Assembly: GCF_023715225.1 (NCBI RefSeq)
Contig: NZ_JAMBNS010000005.1
Location: forward strand, 1-64,000
DNA: 64,000 nucleotides
DNA from: Robertmurraya korlensis
Lineage (GTDB): Bacteria; Bacillota; Bacilli; Bacillales; Cytobacillaceae
Direction of reading: 5' to 3'
The notes under the pieces were generated by a model that was not told the origin of the DNA, did not search any database, and saw only the letters and a program-made list of their open reading frames with translations. Shown here in pieces: positions 25,705 to 34,871 of this stretch. Every line of letters begins with the position of its first letter. Within the stretch, counting starts at the first letter, position 1. The position numbers were made by a program, and so were the translations under genes.

Positions 25705-27351
25705 TTGAAACTAATAAAATGGAAAAAACTACTTACTATCACATTAGCGTCAGCACTTTTACTATCTGGTTGCGCAAGTAGTACGACGACAAAACCGTCT
25801 TCAGAAGGAACCACCAAAAAGGAAGAGGTACAACCTAAGGAAGGTGGAGAGCTTACGTATGCCCTTGCCACATCTCCCGATTCTCTTGATCCGCATCGAA
25901 GCGGTTTAGCAGTTGCTGTTCGAGCCTTCCGAACCATATTTGATAGTTTAGTCGTTCAGGGATCAGATAATTCCATCCAACCATGGCTTGCTACAGAGTG
26001 GACTGTTTCTGAAGATGCAAAAAGCTATACATTTAAACTTCGAGAAGACGTTACGTTTCATGATGGAACCCCTTTTAATGCAGAAGCGGTAAAGTATAGC
26101 TTTGATCGAATCATTGATCCAAAAACGCAAGCGAAAAATGCGGTGGCACTTCTAAAACCCTATGAATCTTCTGAAGTGATTGATGAATTTACTATCAAAA
26201 TCAACCTAGCAACCCCGTCATCAGCCTTTTTAAGTAATTTAAGCCAAGCGATGCTTGGGATTGTCTCACCTACGGCTGCAGAAAAATATGGAGATCAATT
26301 TGTAAAAAATCCTGTAGGTACTGGACCATTTAAATTTGTTAGTTGGACCGAGAACGCAGATATTGTTGTGGAAAAGAATGAAGAGTATCATTGGGGCCCA
26401 TCCAATGTAGAAAACAAGGTAGTGCCATATCTTGATAAAATCACATTTAAAATCATCCCAGAGGAAGCCACTCGGATTGGTAGTGTACAAAGTGGTCAGG
26501 TACTTGCTGCTGAGACCGTACCACCACAGAATATTGTTTCGTTAAATAATGATCCCAACCAACAATTGCTACAAGTGAACACCATTGGTTTACCTTATAC
26601 GCTCTTTTTTAACCAAAGAAAAGAGCCATGGAATGATGTAAAAGCCCGAAAAGCCGTACAATTGGCTGTTGATGTGGATGCAATAGTAAAAACTCTTTAC
26701 TTAGAAACATACTCTCGAGCGTGGTCTCCACTGACTCCAGGGATATTAGGTTACGATGAATCTCTTGAGAATAAGAACAAACCTGATTTAGAGAAAGCAA
26801 ATCAGTTTCTTGATGAGCTTGGTTATGTAAAAGGGGAAGACGGAATTCGTGAAAAAGACGGAAAGAAACTGATCCTGAATTATGTAGATGGAACGCCAAA
26901 CCGAGAAAAGAGAAACGATATTGCGGTAATTATTCAACAACAATTAAAGAAGGTCGGAATTAAAGTAGAGATCAATATTACAAAAGATATTGCTTCAGTG
27001 GTTCAACAGAAAGCTGATTACGATTTATATGGGAACAGCCAAGTAAATTCGGATCCAAATGCATTACGTGCTTTCTACCATACGACTACTCCTGAGGAAG
27101 AAGCATTGGTTAAAAGGCTGGGTGGCGGCTCTGATCCTGAAATTGATCAATGGTTAGAGGAAGGAACTGTAGAACTGGATCCAGCAAAACGAATCGAAAT
27201 TTACAAAAAAGTTCAGCAGAAAATCATTGATGAAGCATGGATTATCCCGATTTATGTTTTCCCATATACGGTTGCAGCTTCTAAAACCGTTAATGGAATT
27301 AAGTTTGATGCCCTAGGGTACCCACTGTTTAATGACGTAAATATTAATTAG
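25705..27351 (+). CDS. Peptide/nickel-type ABC transporter solute-binding lipoprotein
   Basis: A signal peptide ends at LLLSGC (Cys23 from the TTG start). The mature part is an SBP_bac_5 protein with GGELTYALATSPDSLDPHR at its beginning and FKLREDVTFHDGTPF. The TTG at 25705 has GGGGG eight bases upstream and is my preferred start; the ATG at 25690 overlaps the preceding stop but lacks a ribosome binding site. Given the monooxygenases around it, the ligand is likely a sulfur-containing compound (for example a modified cysteine or glutathione-derived peptide) rather than ordinary peptide. Confidence 0.88.
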   Translation: MKLIKWKKLLTITLASALLLSGCASSTTTKPSSEGTTKKEEVQPKEGGELTYALATSPDSLDPHRSGLAVAVRAFRTIFDSLVVQGSDNSIQPWLATEWTVSEDAKSYTFKLREDVTFHDGTPFNAEAVKYSFDRIIDPKTQAKNAVALLKPYESSEVIDEFTIKINLATPSSAFLSNLSQAMLGIVSPTAAEKYGDQFVKNPVGTGPFKFVSWTENADIVVEKNEEYHWGPSNVENKVVPYLDKITFKIIPEEATRIGSVQSGQVLAAETVPPQNIVSLNNDPNQQLLQVNTIGLPYTLFFNQRKEPWNDVKARKAVQLAVDVDAIVKTLYLETYSRAWSPLTPGILGYDESLENKNKPDLEKANQFLDELGYVKGEDGIREKDGKKLILNYVDGTPNREKRNDIAVIIQQQLKKVGIKVEINITKDIASVVQQKADYDLYGNSQVNSDPNALRAFYHTTTPEEEALVKRLGGGSDPEIDQWLEEGTVELDPAKRIEIYKKVQQKIIDEAWIIPIYVFPYTVAASKTVNGIKFDALGYPLFNDVNIN

Positions 27352-27369
27352 TAAAATGGAGCTGATCAT

Positions 27370-28302
27370 GTGACGCTTGTAAACAAGATGATTGTAAAAA
27401 TCTCAAATGCAGTTGTATCCATTTTTGGCTCCCTCGTCCTTGTTTTTTTCATTATTTATTTGCTTCCAGGGGATCCGGTTCTTTCTATGCTAGATCCCTC
27501 TACTGCTACTCCTGAAATGGTTGCAAATTTACGCAAGGAATTGGGGCTTGATCAACCCGTTTATGTCCAATTTGTCGAGTATTTTACGAATGTTCTTAAA
27601 GGTAATTTTGGTCAATCGATTGTCAATAGTGAGCAAGTTCTACCCAAAATCTTAGAACACTTGCCTGCGACGCTAGCATTAACCCTTACCAGCTCGGCGT
27701 TAGCTGTAGTGATAGGAGTAACGTTGGGAGTATTATCTGCCATATTTCAAAATCGGTGGATAGATGTTTTATCAAGATTCATTGGTTTATTTGGTATATC
27801 CATGCCAACCTTTTGGTCAGGTATATTATTAATCCTTATTTTCTCAGTCTATTTTAATTGGTTTCCTGCTATGGGGTCGGAAGGGTGGCAAACACTTGTG
27901 CTACCCACTCTTTCTCTTGGATTTGTAGGTGCAGGATTAATTATTCGAATGGTACGGACCAGCATGCTAGAAGTGATTAATGAACCATTTATTGTTACTC
28001 TTCGTGCAAAGGGACTTACAGAAAGGATGGTAATGTATCGACATGCCCTTCGAAATGCAATGATTCCTGCTATTACTATCATCGGACTGAACATTGGCGA
28101 ACTAATGGCCGGTACTGTTGTAATTGAGACCGTTTTTTCTAGACAGGGGATCGGGAGGATTGTGGCAGATGCCATTATGGCTAAAGACTTGCCGGTGATA
28201 CAGGGGGTTGTGTTCTTTAGTGCTGTTGTATATGTCATAGTCAATCTTTTAGTTGACCTGTCCTATTCCATCATTGATCCGAGGGTACGGAGATCTCATT
28301 AA
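27370..28302 (+). CDS. Dipeptide-type ABC permease (DppB-like)
   Basis: The 310-aa protein has six predicted membrane helices, an N-terminal LPGDPV motif and an EAA-type loop around LRAKGLTERMVMYRHALRNA. Both are typical of DppB/OppB permeases. The start is GTG with TGGAG upstream. It lies 18 bp after the binding protein and 14 bp before the DppC-like gene. Together these form the translocation pathway of the first sulfur-compound importer. Confidence 0.93.
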   Translation: MTLVNKMIVKISNAVVSIFGSLVLVFFIIYLLPGDPVLSMLDPSTATPEMVANLRKELGLDQPVYVQFVEYFTNVLKGNFGQSIVNSEQVLPKILEHLPATLALTLTSSALAVVIGVTLGVLSAIFQNRWIDVLSRFIGLFGISMPTFWSGILLILIFSVYFNWFPAMGSEGWQTLVLPTLSLGFVGAGLIIRMVRTSMLEVINEPFIVTLRAKGLTERMVMYRHALRNAMIPAITIIGLNIGELMAGTVVIETVFSRQGIGRIVADAIMAKDLPVIQGVVFFSAVVYVIVNLLVDLSYSIIDPRVRRSH

Positions 28303-28316
28303 AGGAGGGAGATAAC

Positions 28317-29207
28317 ATGAAGGAAATAGTAAATGAAGAAACTGTGCTGCGGGTTCCAAAATGGACTTTGTCAAAACGGAAAAAAAATATCTCTTTTTCT
28401 AACATTTTTTTATTGGTGGCTATTGTTCTTGTTCTGTTTATTATCGCAAGTGCGCTAATCCCCAAATGGATTGCGCCATATTCTCCAACCTATATGAATA
28501 CAGAATCCATTTTAAGTGAACCAAGCAGTAAGCATTGGTTTGGGACCGATTATTTTGGAAGAGATGTGTTTAGTTTAGTTATTTACGGAAGTCGTGATTC
28601 TCTTATTATTGGTATCACTTCCGTTCTAATCGGAAGTTTGATAGGTGGCGGTATTGGTGCTGTCTCTGGTTATATTGGAGGTTACATTGATCATTTCCTT
28701 ATGAGGGTGATCGAAATTTTGATGACCATCCCCGGCATACTTCTGGCACTAGCCATAGCTGCTGCCCTTGGTCCTAGTTTAATGAATATTGTATTGGCCG
28801 TTGCTGCCTCATCCATCCCAGGATACGCACGTGTGATGCGAGGACAAATATTAAGCATAAAGAAACGACAATTTGTGGATGCCTCCAGATCCATTGGGAC
28901 ACATAGCTGGAAGGTATTTGTTTGGCATATCCTCCCGAATTCTTGGTCTCCTCTTTTAGTAATGGGTACGATTGGGCTTGGAACTTCAATCCTAATTGGT
29001 TCGGGATTGAGCTTCTTAGGTCTTGGGGTTATTAAAGAAGTTCCAGATTGGGGTGCACTCCTCTCTCAAGGAAGAGGGTATCTAGTCGTTGGTTGGTGGA
29101 TGTCCACTTTCCCTGGTTTGGCAATCACGCTTTTTGTTCTATCAATAAATATTATTGGTGATAAGCTTCGAGATACCTTTGATCCAAAAACAAGTCGAAT
29201 GAGGTAA
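28317..29207 (+). CDS. Dipeptide-type ABC permease (DppC-like)
   Basis: The 296-aa protein has an N-terminal cytosolic stretch and a first membrane helix (about residues 30-52). Next come the HWFGTDYFGRDVFS motif that marks DppC/OppC proteins, five further helices and the loop DASRSIGTHSWKVFVWHILP. The last helix pair follows LIGSGLSFLGLGV. AGGAGGGAG precedes the ATG. It partners the DppB-like protein. Confidence 0.93.
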   Translation: MKEIVNEETVLRVPKWTLSKRKKNISFSNIFLLVAIVLVLFIIASALIPKWIAPYSPTYMNTESILSEPSSKHWFGTDYFGRDVFSLVIYGSRDSLIIGITSVLIGSLIGGGIGAVSGYIGGYIDHFLMRVIEILMTIPGILLALAIAAALGPSLMNIVLAVAASSIPGYARVMRGQILSIKKRQFVDASRSIGTHSWKVFVWHILPNSWSPLLVMGTIGLGTSILIGSGLSFLGLGVIKEVPDWGALLSQGRGYLVVGWWMSTFPGLAITLFVLSINIIGDKLRDTFDPKTSRMR

Positions 29208-29219
29208 AGGAGGGAGTGT

Positions 29220-31253
29220 ATGGGGAAATTACTTGAAATCAAGCAATTAAAAGTTGATTTTACTAGAAAAGAAGGCGATCTAATTGCACTTAGGGATATC
29301 ACCTTGGATATTCAAGCTGGTGAAACGATTTGTATTGTTGGTGAATCTGGTAGTGGAAAAACGGTAACCTCTAAAGCAATTATGAGACTTATAGACTATG
29401 AAAACGGCAAAATAACGAATGGAAGCATTGAACTGGAAGGGATGGACCTAACCAAGCTGACAAATAAAACTCTGCGGTCGATTAGAGGGAAAAAAATAGC
29501 CATGATCTTTCAAGAGCCTATGTCTGCTTTTGATCCTGTTTTTACCGTTGGAAGTCAGATTATTGAAACCATACATCAGCATACACAATCAAGTAGAGCA
29601 GAAGCAAAAGAGAAAGCATTTTATTTACTAAAAAGAGTAGGTATATCTGATGCGGAGCTCCGTTTAAAACAATATCCAAATGAATTATCCGGGGGGATGT
29701 TGCAGCGTGCGATGATTGCCATGGCCCTTGCTTGTGACCCAGATCTCCTGATTGCCGATGAACCGACAACAGCCCTTGATGTTACTATTCAAGCACAAAT
29801 ATTGCAATTACTTCAGGAATTAAAAGAAGAAATGGGAATGTCCATTCTACTTATCACTCATGACATGGGTGTTGCTGCAGAAATGGCTGATCGAATCATC
29901 GTGATGTATGCGGGGAGAATTGTAGAAAATTCGAGTGTTGAGGAATTATTTCAATTGCCCTATCATCCCTACACTTATGGATTATTGCAATCAATAACCA
30001 CATTGGATAGTGATAGGAATCAACCACTCTATTCCATTAAGGGATCCATTCCGTCTTTATCTGATTTACCATCAGGATGTGAGTTTCATCCACGCTGTCC
30101 ATACGCATCGGAACGCTGCGTTCATGAAGCACCTCCACTATTAACGATCAATAACCGACAGACCGCATGCTGGTATGCAGAGGAAATAGTAGGGAAACAT
30201 CTTCAAAAAGAAGCAGCAGTGCTAGTGAAAGAAGAATTACCTGTTCAAAGACAACTAGATCTAATCGATTCCATCCAATCTCGTGACACTCTATTTACGA
30301 TTGAAGAGTTAAGTAAGCATTATCCAATTGGTAAACGAGGCTTTTCGAGAAATCAGAACTATATAAAAGCAGTAGATCAGGTTTCATTTACGATTAAAAA
30401 AGGGGAAACATTTGGGCTGGTGGGTGAATCGGGAAGTGGGAAATCCACATTGGGTAGGGTTCTTTTACAGTTAGAAAAGTTAAGTGGGGGAAAAGTGATT
30501 TTTCAGGGACAAGATTTGTCACAGCTTCATCCAAAAGATTTAAGGGAAAAACGGAAAGACATGCAAGTGATCTATCAAGATCCGTATGGTTCTGTTAATC
30601 CACGTTGGAAGGTTGGAGACATTATCGCTGAACCTCTTAACGTTCATGAATCAGCCTTAGGAAAGAAAGAAATGCAAGAAAGAATACAGGAGCTCTTACA
30701 TGTGGTGGGTTTAAATACAAGTGATTATCATCGCTTTCCACATGAATTTTCAGGAGGACAACGACAGCGAATTGCCATTGCAAGGGCCATTGCCTTGAAT
30801 CCTCAGTTTGTCCTAGCTGATGAAGCCGTTTCTGCATTAGATGTTTCTGTACAGGCACAAATTGTAAATTTACTACAAGAATTACAGAGACAGAAGGAAT
30901 TAACTTATCTATTTATTGCCCATGGGTTAAATATCGTTCGGCATATATCCAATCGAATTGGTGTTATGTATTTAGGGCAGCTAGTAGAACTAGCAGAAAG
31001 TGAAGAATTATTCCTTCACCCCGCCCATCATTATACAAAGGGGTTAATTTCATCGATTCCCATTGCTGAACCAACTCGTTCAAGAGAAAGAATAACGATT
31101 CACGGGGAAATCCCTTCTCCGGCCAACCCGCCAACTGGGTGTAGATTTCATACCCGCTGTCCAGCAGCAACGGCGCGTTGTCGAGAGGAACAGCCCATTT
31201 TTAGAGAGATTTATAAGGGGCATTGGGTTGCCTGTCATGAACCAAATGAGTAG
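29220..31253 (+). CDS. Fused DppD-DppF ABC ATPase (two nucleotide-binding domains)
   Basis: The 677-aa protein carries two complete ABC ATPase domains. Domain 1 has Walker A GESGSGKT (about residues 42-49), signature LSGGM and Walker [13 protein letters not shown]. Domain 2, beginning near 360, has [13 protein letters not shown] and [11 protein letters not shown]. In domain 2 the residue after the H-loop His is Gly (AHGLN) and the Walker B Pro position is Ala (DEAVS). Each domain ends with the oligopeptide-transporter Cys-rich tail ([22 protein letters not shown]). It replaces the usual separate dppD and dppF genes. Confidence 0.93.
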   Translation: MGKLLEIKQLKVDFTRKEGDLIALRDITLDIQAGETICIVGESGSGKTVTSKAIMRLIDYENGKITNGSIELEGMDLTKLTNKTLRSIRGKKIAMIFQEPMSAFDPVFTVGSQIIETIHQHTQSSRAEAKEKAFYLLKRVGISDAELRLKQYPNELSGGMLQRAMIAMALACDPDLLIADEPTTALDVTIQAQILQLLQELKEEMGMSILLITHDMGVAAEMADRIIVMYAGRIVENSSVEELFQLPYHPYTYGLLQSITTLDSDRNQPLYSIKGSIPSLSDLPSGCEFHPRCPYASERCVHEAPPLLTINNRQTACWYAEEIVGKHLQKEAAVLVKEELPVQRQLDLIDSIQSRDTLFTIEELSKHYPIGKRGFSRNQNYIKAVDQVSFTIKKGETFGLVGESGSGKSTLGRVLLQLEKLSGGKVIFQGQDLSQLHPKDLREKRKDMQVIYQDPYGSVNPRWKVGDIIAEPLNVHESALGKKEMQERIQELLHVVGLNTSDYHRFPHEFSGGQRQRIAIARAIALNPQFVLADEAVSALDVSVQAQIVNLLQELQRQKELTYLFIAHGLNIVRHISNRIGVMYLGQLVELAESEELFLHPAHHYTKGLISSIPIAEPTRSRERITIHGEIPSPANPPTGCRFHTRCPAATARCREEQPIFREIYKGHWVACHEPNE

Positions 31254-31283
31254 GTAACAAAAAGGGAATGGAGGTACTTTATA

Positions 31284-32342
31284 TTGAAATTTGTCCTATT
31301 TGATTTAATCTCAAATCACCCAAACGGTGTGACAGGAGAGGTTTTAACGGAACAGCAAAGAATTCAACAAGTAATTGATCAGGCTTTACTTGCAGAATCA
31401 CTAGGCTATGATGGATTTGGGGTTGGTGAGCGGCATGGGGCCCCGTTTTTGTCATCTTCACCAGCTGTAATACTAACAGCAATCGCTGCTAGAACAACCA
31501 GTATTCGGTTAATGCCAACAGTTTCTGTTTTAAGTGTACTTGATCCTGTGCGTGTCGCGGAAGACTATGCTTTGCTAGATCATCTTTCTAATGGAAGATT
31601 AGAGATGATGATTGGAAAAGGGAACGATCCTCGTCATTATCCGTTATTTGGAATAAAAGAAGAAGAACAGTGGGAGTCGCTAGCTGAGCGATATGATCTT
31701 TTAAAAAGATTGTGGAGAGATGAAAATGTCTCTTGGGAGGGAAAATATCGTTCATTATTAACGAATGTTACTACCCATCCAAGGCCATATCAAAAACAAA
31801 TTCCAATATGGCATGGAAGTGCATCAAGTCCCTTATCAACTGAACTTGCAGCAAGGAATGGAGAACCGATATTTTCTTCTAATACGTTTCACCCTATGGC
31901 TAAGTATAAAGAATTAATCGATCATTACCGAGAACGACTAGAGTATTATGGCTATGATTCAACCCATGCTTTGGTTGGTGCGGGTGCAAGGGGATTATAC
32001 TTGGCCAATACAACTGAGGAAGCCATTAAACGCTTTCGCCCTTATTATGATGTTTCTATGGGCACGGATGCATCTAAATTTAATCTATCACCTTTTAAAG
32101 ATCTAGAAGATCATATCCAAAATGGTTCTGCTTTAGTAGGAAGTGCGGATCAAGTAATAGAGAAAATCATAAAGTACCATCAGGCATTCGGCCATCAAGT
32201 ACAAAGTATTAGTGTGGAAGGGTTAAGCAAAGAAGAACAGAAAGAACAGCTTGAGAGATTTGCCTCTGAAGTTATTCCCGTGCTACGACAAGAAATTCCT
32301 AGTACGATTTGGGGAAAAACAGAACAATCCATGGTTCTATAA
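31284..32342 (+). CDS. LLM-class flavin-dependent oxidoreductase
   Basis: The 352-aa luciferase-like protein has GYDGFGVGERHG at residues about 37-48, RLMPTVSVLSVLDPVRVAEDYALLDHLS and GRLEMMIGKGN, the pattern of bacterial luciferase-like monooxygenases acting with FMNH2. The start is TTG with ATGGAGG upstream. It follows the fused ATPase gene by 30 bp, so it belongs to the same operon. The substrate is unknown but is probably an imported organosulfur compound or its product. It is not closely related to the NtaA-type enzymes in the window. Confidence 0.88.
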   Translation: MKFVLFDLISNHPNGVTGEVLTEQQRIQQVIDQALLAESLGYDGFGVGERHGAPFLSSSPAVILTAIAARTTSIRLMPTVSVLSVLDPVRVAEDYALLDHLSNGRLEMMIGKGNDPRHYPLFGIKEEEQWESLAERYDLLKRLWRDENVSWEGKYRSLLTNVTTHPRPYQKQIPIWHGSASSPLSTELAARNGEPIFSSNTFHPMAKYKELIDHYRERLEYYGYDSTHALVGAGARGLYLANTTEEAIKRFRPYYDVSMGTDASKFNLSPFKDLEDHIQNGSALVGSADQVIEKIIKYHQAFGHQVQSISVEGLSKEEQKEQLERFASEVIPVLRQEIPSTIWGKTEQSMVL

Positions 32343-32387
32343 AAAATTAACTTTAATAAAGTCAAAATATATTAGGAGGAATTAAAA

Positions 32388-32660
32388 ATGTCAAAAGAAC
32401 TTTCGGTTGTGGTTTGGTCTAAAGAAGGTTGCCACTATTGTGGAGAAGTTAAGAATTTTTTAGAAGGTAAAGGAATTAAGTACGAAACGATTGATGTCAC
32501 ACATCATGATGAGCGCCGTGCTATTTTAGAAGTAAAATATGGTGTTCGTCATGTACCAGTAGTTGAAGTTGGCCAAAACGAAGTATATGAGGGGGTAACA
32601 AAAGTAGGAATTGAACATTTAGAAAGGGTACTAGAGAAATATAATACGAGCATAAGGTAA
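32388..32660 (+). CDS. Glutaredoxin-like protein
   Basis: The 90-aa thioredoxin-fold protein has the active-site motif CHYC (C15/C18), a cis-Pro region VRHVPVVEVG and the beta-alpha pattern of NrdH/glutaredoxins. AGGAGG precedes the ATG. In B. subtilis the ytm sulfur operon also encodes a glutaredoxin-like protein (YtnI), so a role in reducing disulfide or persulfide intermediates is plausible. It lies between a flavin monooxygenase and the FMN reductase. Confidence 0.88.
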   Translation: MSKELSVVVWSKEGCHYCGEVKNFLEGKGIKYETIDVTHHDERRAILEVKYGVRHVPVVEVGQNEVYEGVTKVGIEHLERVLEKYNTSIR

Positions 32661-32699
32661 AGTGAAGAATAAGTAGTTAAAAATGAAAGGAGTAAGAAA

Positions 32700-33221
32700 A
32701 TGAGCAAAGTAACAATTATTTCGGGAAGTCCCTCAGAATATACAAGACTAAATGGAGTATTACAAGAGGTGTTAGACTATTTTCAACAAGGTGGCTTTAC
32801 TCCAGAACTCATTCATGTTCGCAACCTACCACCAGAAGATTTAATTTATGCGAATTTTAGCAGTGAAGAAATAATAAACGCAAATAAAAAAGTGGAACAA
32901 TCAAAGATTGTGGTCGTTCTTACTCCCATCTATAAAGCATCCTTCTCAGGTGTTTTAAAAACCTATCTGGATCTTCTACCGCAAAATGGGTTAGAGGGAA
33001 AAACGATTTTACCCATAACACTAGGTGGAACGTTCGGACATTTATTGGCGATTGATTATTCTCTTAAGCCGGTGCTAAGTGCCTTAGGGGCAACCCATTT
33101 TCTAAAAGGAGTATATATTTTAGACCATCAAATAAAGAAATTGGAAAATAATCAGTACGAATTGGATACTGAAGCAAAAAATCGATTAGAAACTTCACTT
33201 AGAGAAACAGAACTACAGTAG
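32700..33221 (+). CDS. ssuE: NADPH-dependent FMN reductase, SsuE family
   Basis: The 173-aa flavodoxin-fold protein has the N-terminal IISGSPSEYTRLNGVL phosphate loop, TPIYKASFSGVLKTYLDLLP and LGGTFGHLLAIDYSLKPVL, all characteristic of SsuE-type reductases. It supplies reduced FMN to two-component monooxygenases and can serve the five luciferase-like enzymes of this block. GAAAGGAG precedes the ATG. It ends its operon; a terminator follows at 33246. Confidence 0.9.
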   Translation: MSKVTIISGSPSEYTRLNGVLQEVLDYFQQGGFTPELIHVRNLPPEDLIYANFSSEEIINANKKVEQSKIVVVLTPIYKASFSGVLKTYLDLLPQNGLEGKTILPITLGGTFGHLLAIDYSLKPVLSALGATHFLKGVYILDHQIKKLENNQYELDTEAKNRLETSLRETELQ

Positions 33222-33245
33222 CTAGTTAAAAAAATGCTTCTCCCC

Positions 33246-33280
33246 ATTCCTCCTGAGCACTTTCAGGAGGAACTGTTTTT
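33246..33280 (+). terminator. Terminator after the FMN reductase
   Basis: TTCCTCCTGA pairs with TCAGGAGGAA, followed by CTGTTTTTG. It ends the 24356-33221 operon. Confidence 0.85.
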
Positions 33281-33333
33281 GCAGTCATTTTTAACTAATC
33301 CAAAAATTTTTTTTAATTTTTTTAAATTCCTAG

Positions 33334-33362
33334 TTTACAGGTAGGTATAATTGGATTATAGT
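33334..33362 (+). promoter_or_regulatory. Sigma-A promoter of the yezD-ssu operon
   Basis: TTTACA (33334-33339), 17 bp, then TATAGT (33357-33362). The transcript would carry an AGGAA/TTCCT hairpin (33382-33396) and a TGTTGA/TCAACA inverted repeat (33463 region) before yezD. The TAGGAT cassette seen at 23600 and 39984 is not present. Confidence 0.55.
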
Positions 33363-33504
33363 AAAGAAACAGAAAAGAATAAGGAAATAAGTTCCTAATT
33401 AATAAAAAGGGGGGAAATAAAAAATTCAGTAACCTAGTATTCTATTGGAGTGAATGTGTTTGAATGTTGACTCGGTTACTCAACAATGGGAAAGGAGGAT
33501 TAAA

Positions 33505-33687
33505 ATGGCTTCAACAAGACGAATTGATCAGCATGTTATTGAGAAAATCAAAACGATCTTAGAAAGTTTGGAATATGGAACCGTTCAAATATCGGTTCAT
33601 GATTCGCAAGTTACTCAAATCGAAAAGGTAGAAAAACATCGACTTCCATTAGTGAAAAAACAACAAACCACATTAAGGGAGCAATAG
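33505..33687 (+). CDS. yezD: YezD family protein (DUF2292)
   Basis: The 60-aa product from the ATG at 33505 (AAAGGAGG upstream) has the DUF2292 core IEKIKTILESLEYGTVQISVHDSQVTQIEKVEK, a small beta-alpha fold. YezD-like genes are often next to sulfur-assimilation genes in bacilli; no biochemical role is established that I know of. A longer frame opens at 33454 but lacks a good ribosome binding site. The gene is followed immediately by the attenuator at 33691, which separates it from ssuA. Confidence 0.8.
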   Translation: MASTRRIDQHVIEKIKTILESLEYGTVQISVHDSQVTQIEKVEKHRLPLVKKQQTTLREQ

Positions 33688-33690
33688 ATT

Positions 33691-33772
33691 GAAAATATAC
33701 TGCCGATCAGACCACTGAAGGCCCTGTTTAAACCGATACGAATCGGATAAACGGGGCCTTTCTGTATTTTTT
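33691..33772 (+). promoter_or_regulatory. Attenuator-like leader RNA, ssu copy
   Basis: A small hairpin (GCC at 33702-33704 with GGC at 33720-33722; TCAG/CTGA around an ACCA loop at 33711-33714) overlaps the 5' arm of an intrinsic terminator. AAGGCCC (33718-33724) pairs with GGGCCTT (33754-33760), an inner CCGAT/ATCGG stem extends it, and the tail is TTTCTGTATTTTTT. The two structures compete for GAAGGC. The same arrangement, with the loop-closing pair A-T changed to G-C, lies before sbp at 48330. It probably controls read-through into ssuA-ssuD. Confidence 0.7.
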
Positions 33773-33813
33773 ACATACTTAACACGATAAATATTCTCAG
33801 GAGGAAATGAAAA

Positions 33814-34839
33814 ATGAAAAAAATAAAATGGTTTTTCGTTCTAAGTCTAATTGCTTTCGTAGGTGCTTTTTTAGTCGCTTGCTCTAGCGAAAGCTCAACC
33901 AATGCATCTAAAGAAGCTTCTTCAGAAAAGGAAGAAAAACAGCCCATTGAAGTAAACATTGGAATCCAACAAAGTATTTGGCCTATTTTAGCAGCAAAAG
34001 AAAAAGGTTGGTTTGAAGAGGAGTTTGAAAAAGCAGGGGCAAAAGTAAATTGGGTAGAATTTCAAAGTGGTCCAGCTTATTTTGAAGCCATAGCGACAGA
34101 TCGATTGGATTTTGGTCGAGTGGGAAATATCCCTGTTTTAGTAGGTCAAGCAGCGGATATTCCTTTTAAAGAAATCGCACTAGCGAGTTCAGGTGAAAAA
34201 GGGGATGCCATTCTTATTCCAAAAGACAGCCCAATAAAAAGTGTAAAGGATTTAAAAGGTAAAAAGGTGGCAGTAGCAAAAGGAAGCAGCTCCTATGGAC
34301 TTCTATACCGAGCGCTTGAAGCAAATGAAATTAATCCGGAAGATGTAGAAATCATTCAACTACAACCAGATGAGGCACAGCCGGCTTTTGAAACAGGATC
34401 TGTCGATGCATGGGTCATTTGGGAACCGTTCCAATCAATTCAAGTCGTGAAAAATGGAGCAAAGGTGCTTGCTAATGGGGTAGATGTAAATACATCAAGT
34501 CCTGGCTTTCAAATTGTTCGTACCAAATTTGCAGAAGAGCATCCAGAGTTAGTTGAGCTTTACTTGAAGGTAACAGAGAAAGCAACAAGATGGCAAAATG
34601 AAAATCTTGAAGAAGCCATTGAATTATACGCGGAGCTTAAAGATACGGATCAAGAGGTCATTCGTCAAGTGTTGGAAAACTCACAACCTAGCAATACACC
34701 AATCACTGAGGAAGTTGTAGAAGAGCAGCAGAAAACAACCAAACTTCTTTACGATTTAGGTGGAATTAAAAAGACCTTTGATGCATCAGAGGTGGTAGAC
34801 AACTCTTATATTGAAAACGTACTAAAAGATTATAAATAA
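33814..34839 (+). CDS. ssuA: Sulfonate ABC transporter solute-binding lipoprotein
   Basis: A signal peptide ends at FLVAC (Cys23). The mature protein is an SsuA/TauA-type binding protein with NIGIQQSIWPILAAKEKGWF, FGRVGNIPVLVGQAADIPF and VAVAKGSSSYGLLYRAL. AGGAGG precedes the ATG. It is the first gene after the attenuator and is followed by a threonine-synthase-like gene, then ssuB, ssuC and ssuD. The ligand is inferred to be an aliphatic sulfonate. Confidence 0.9.
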   Translation: MKKIKWFFVLSLIAFVGAFLVACSSESSTNASKEASSEKEEKQPIEVNIGIQQSIWPILAAKEKGWFEEEFEKAGAKVNWVEFQSGPAYFEAIATDRLDFGRVGNIPVLVGQAADIPFKEIALASSGEKGDAILIPKDSPIKSVKDLKGKKVAVAKGSSSYGLLYRALEANEINPEDVEIIQLQPDEAQPAFETGSVDAWVIWEPFQSIQVVKNGAKVLANGVDVNTSSPGFQIVRTKFAEEHPELVELYLKVTEKATRWQNENLEEAIELYAELKDTDQEVIRQVLENSQPSNTPITEEVVEEQQKTTKLLYDLGGIKKTFDASEVVDNSYIENVLKDYK

Positions 34840-34871
34840 AAAACTTACTTGTAGAACAGTTGGAGGAAGTT

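Noticed and set aside
33454-33504. Extended N-terminus of YezD from an upstream GTG
   Set aside because: The ATG at 33505 has AAAGGAGG at proper spacing and the family begins there.
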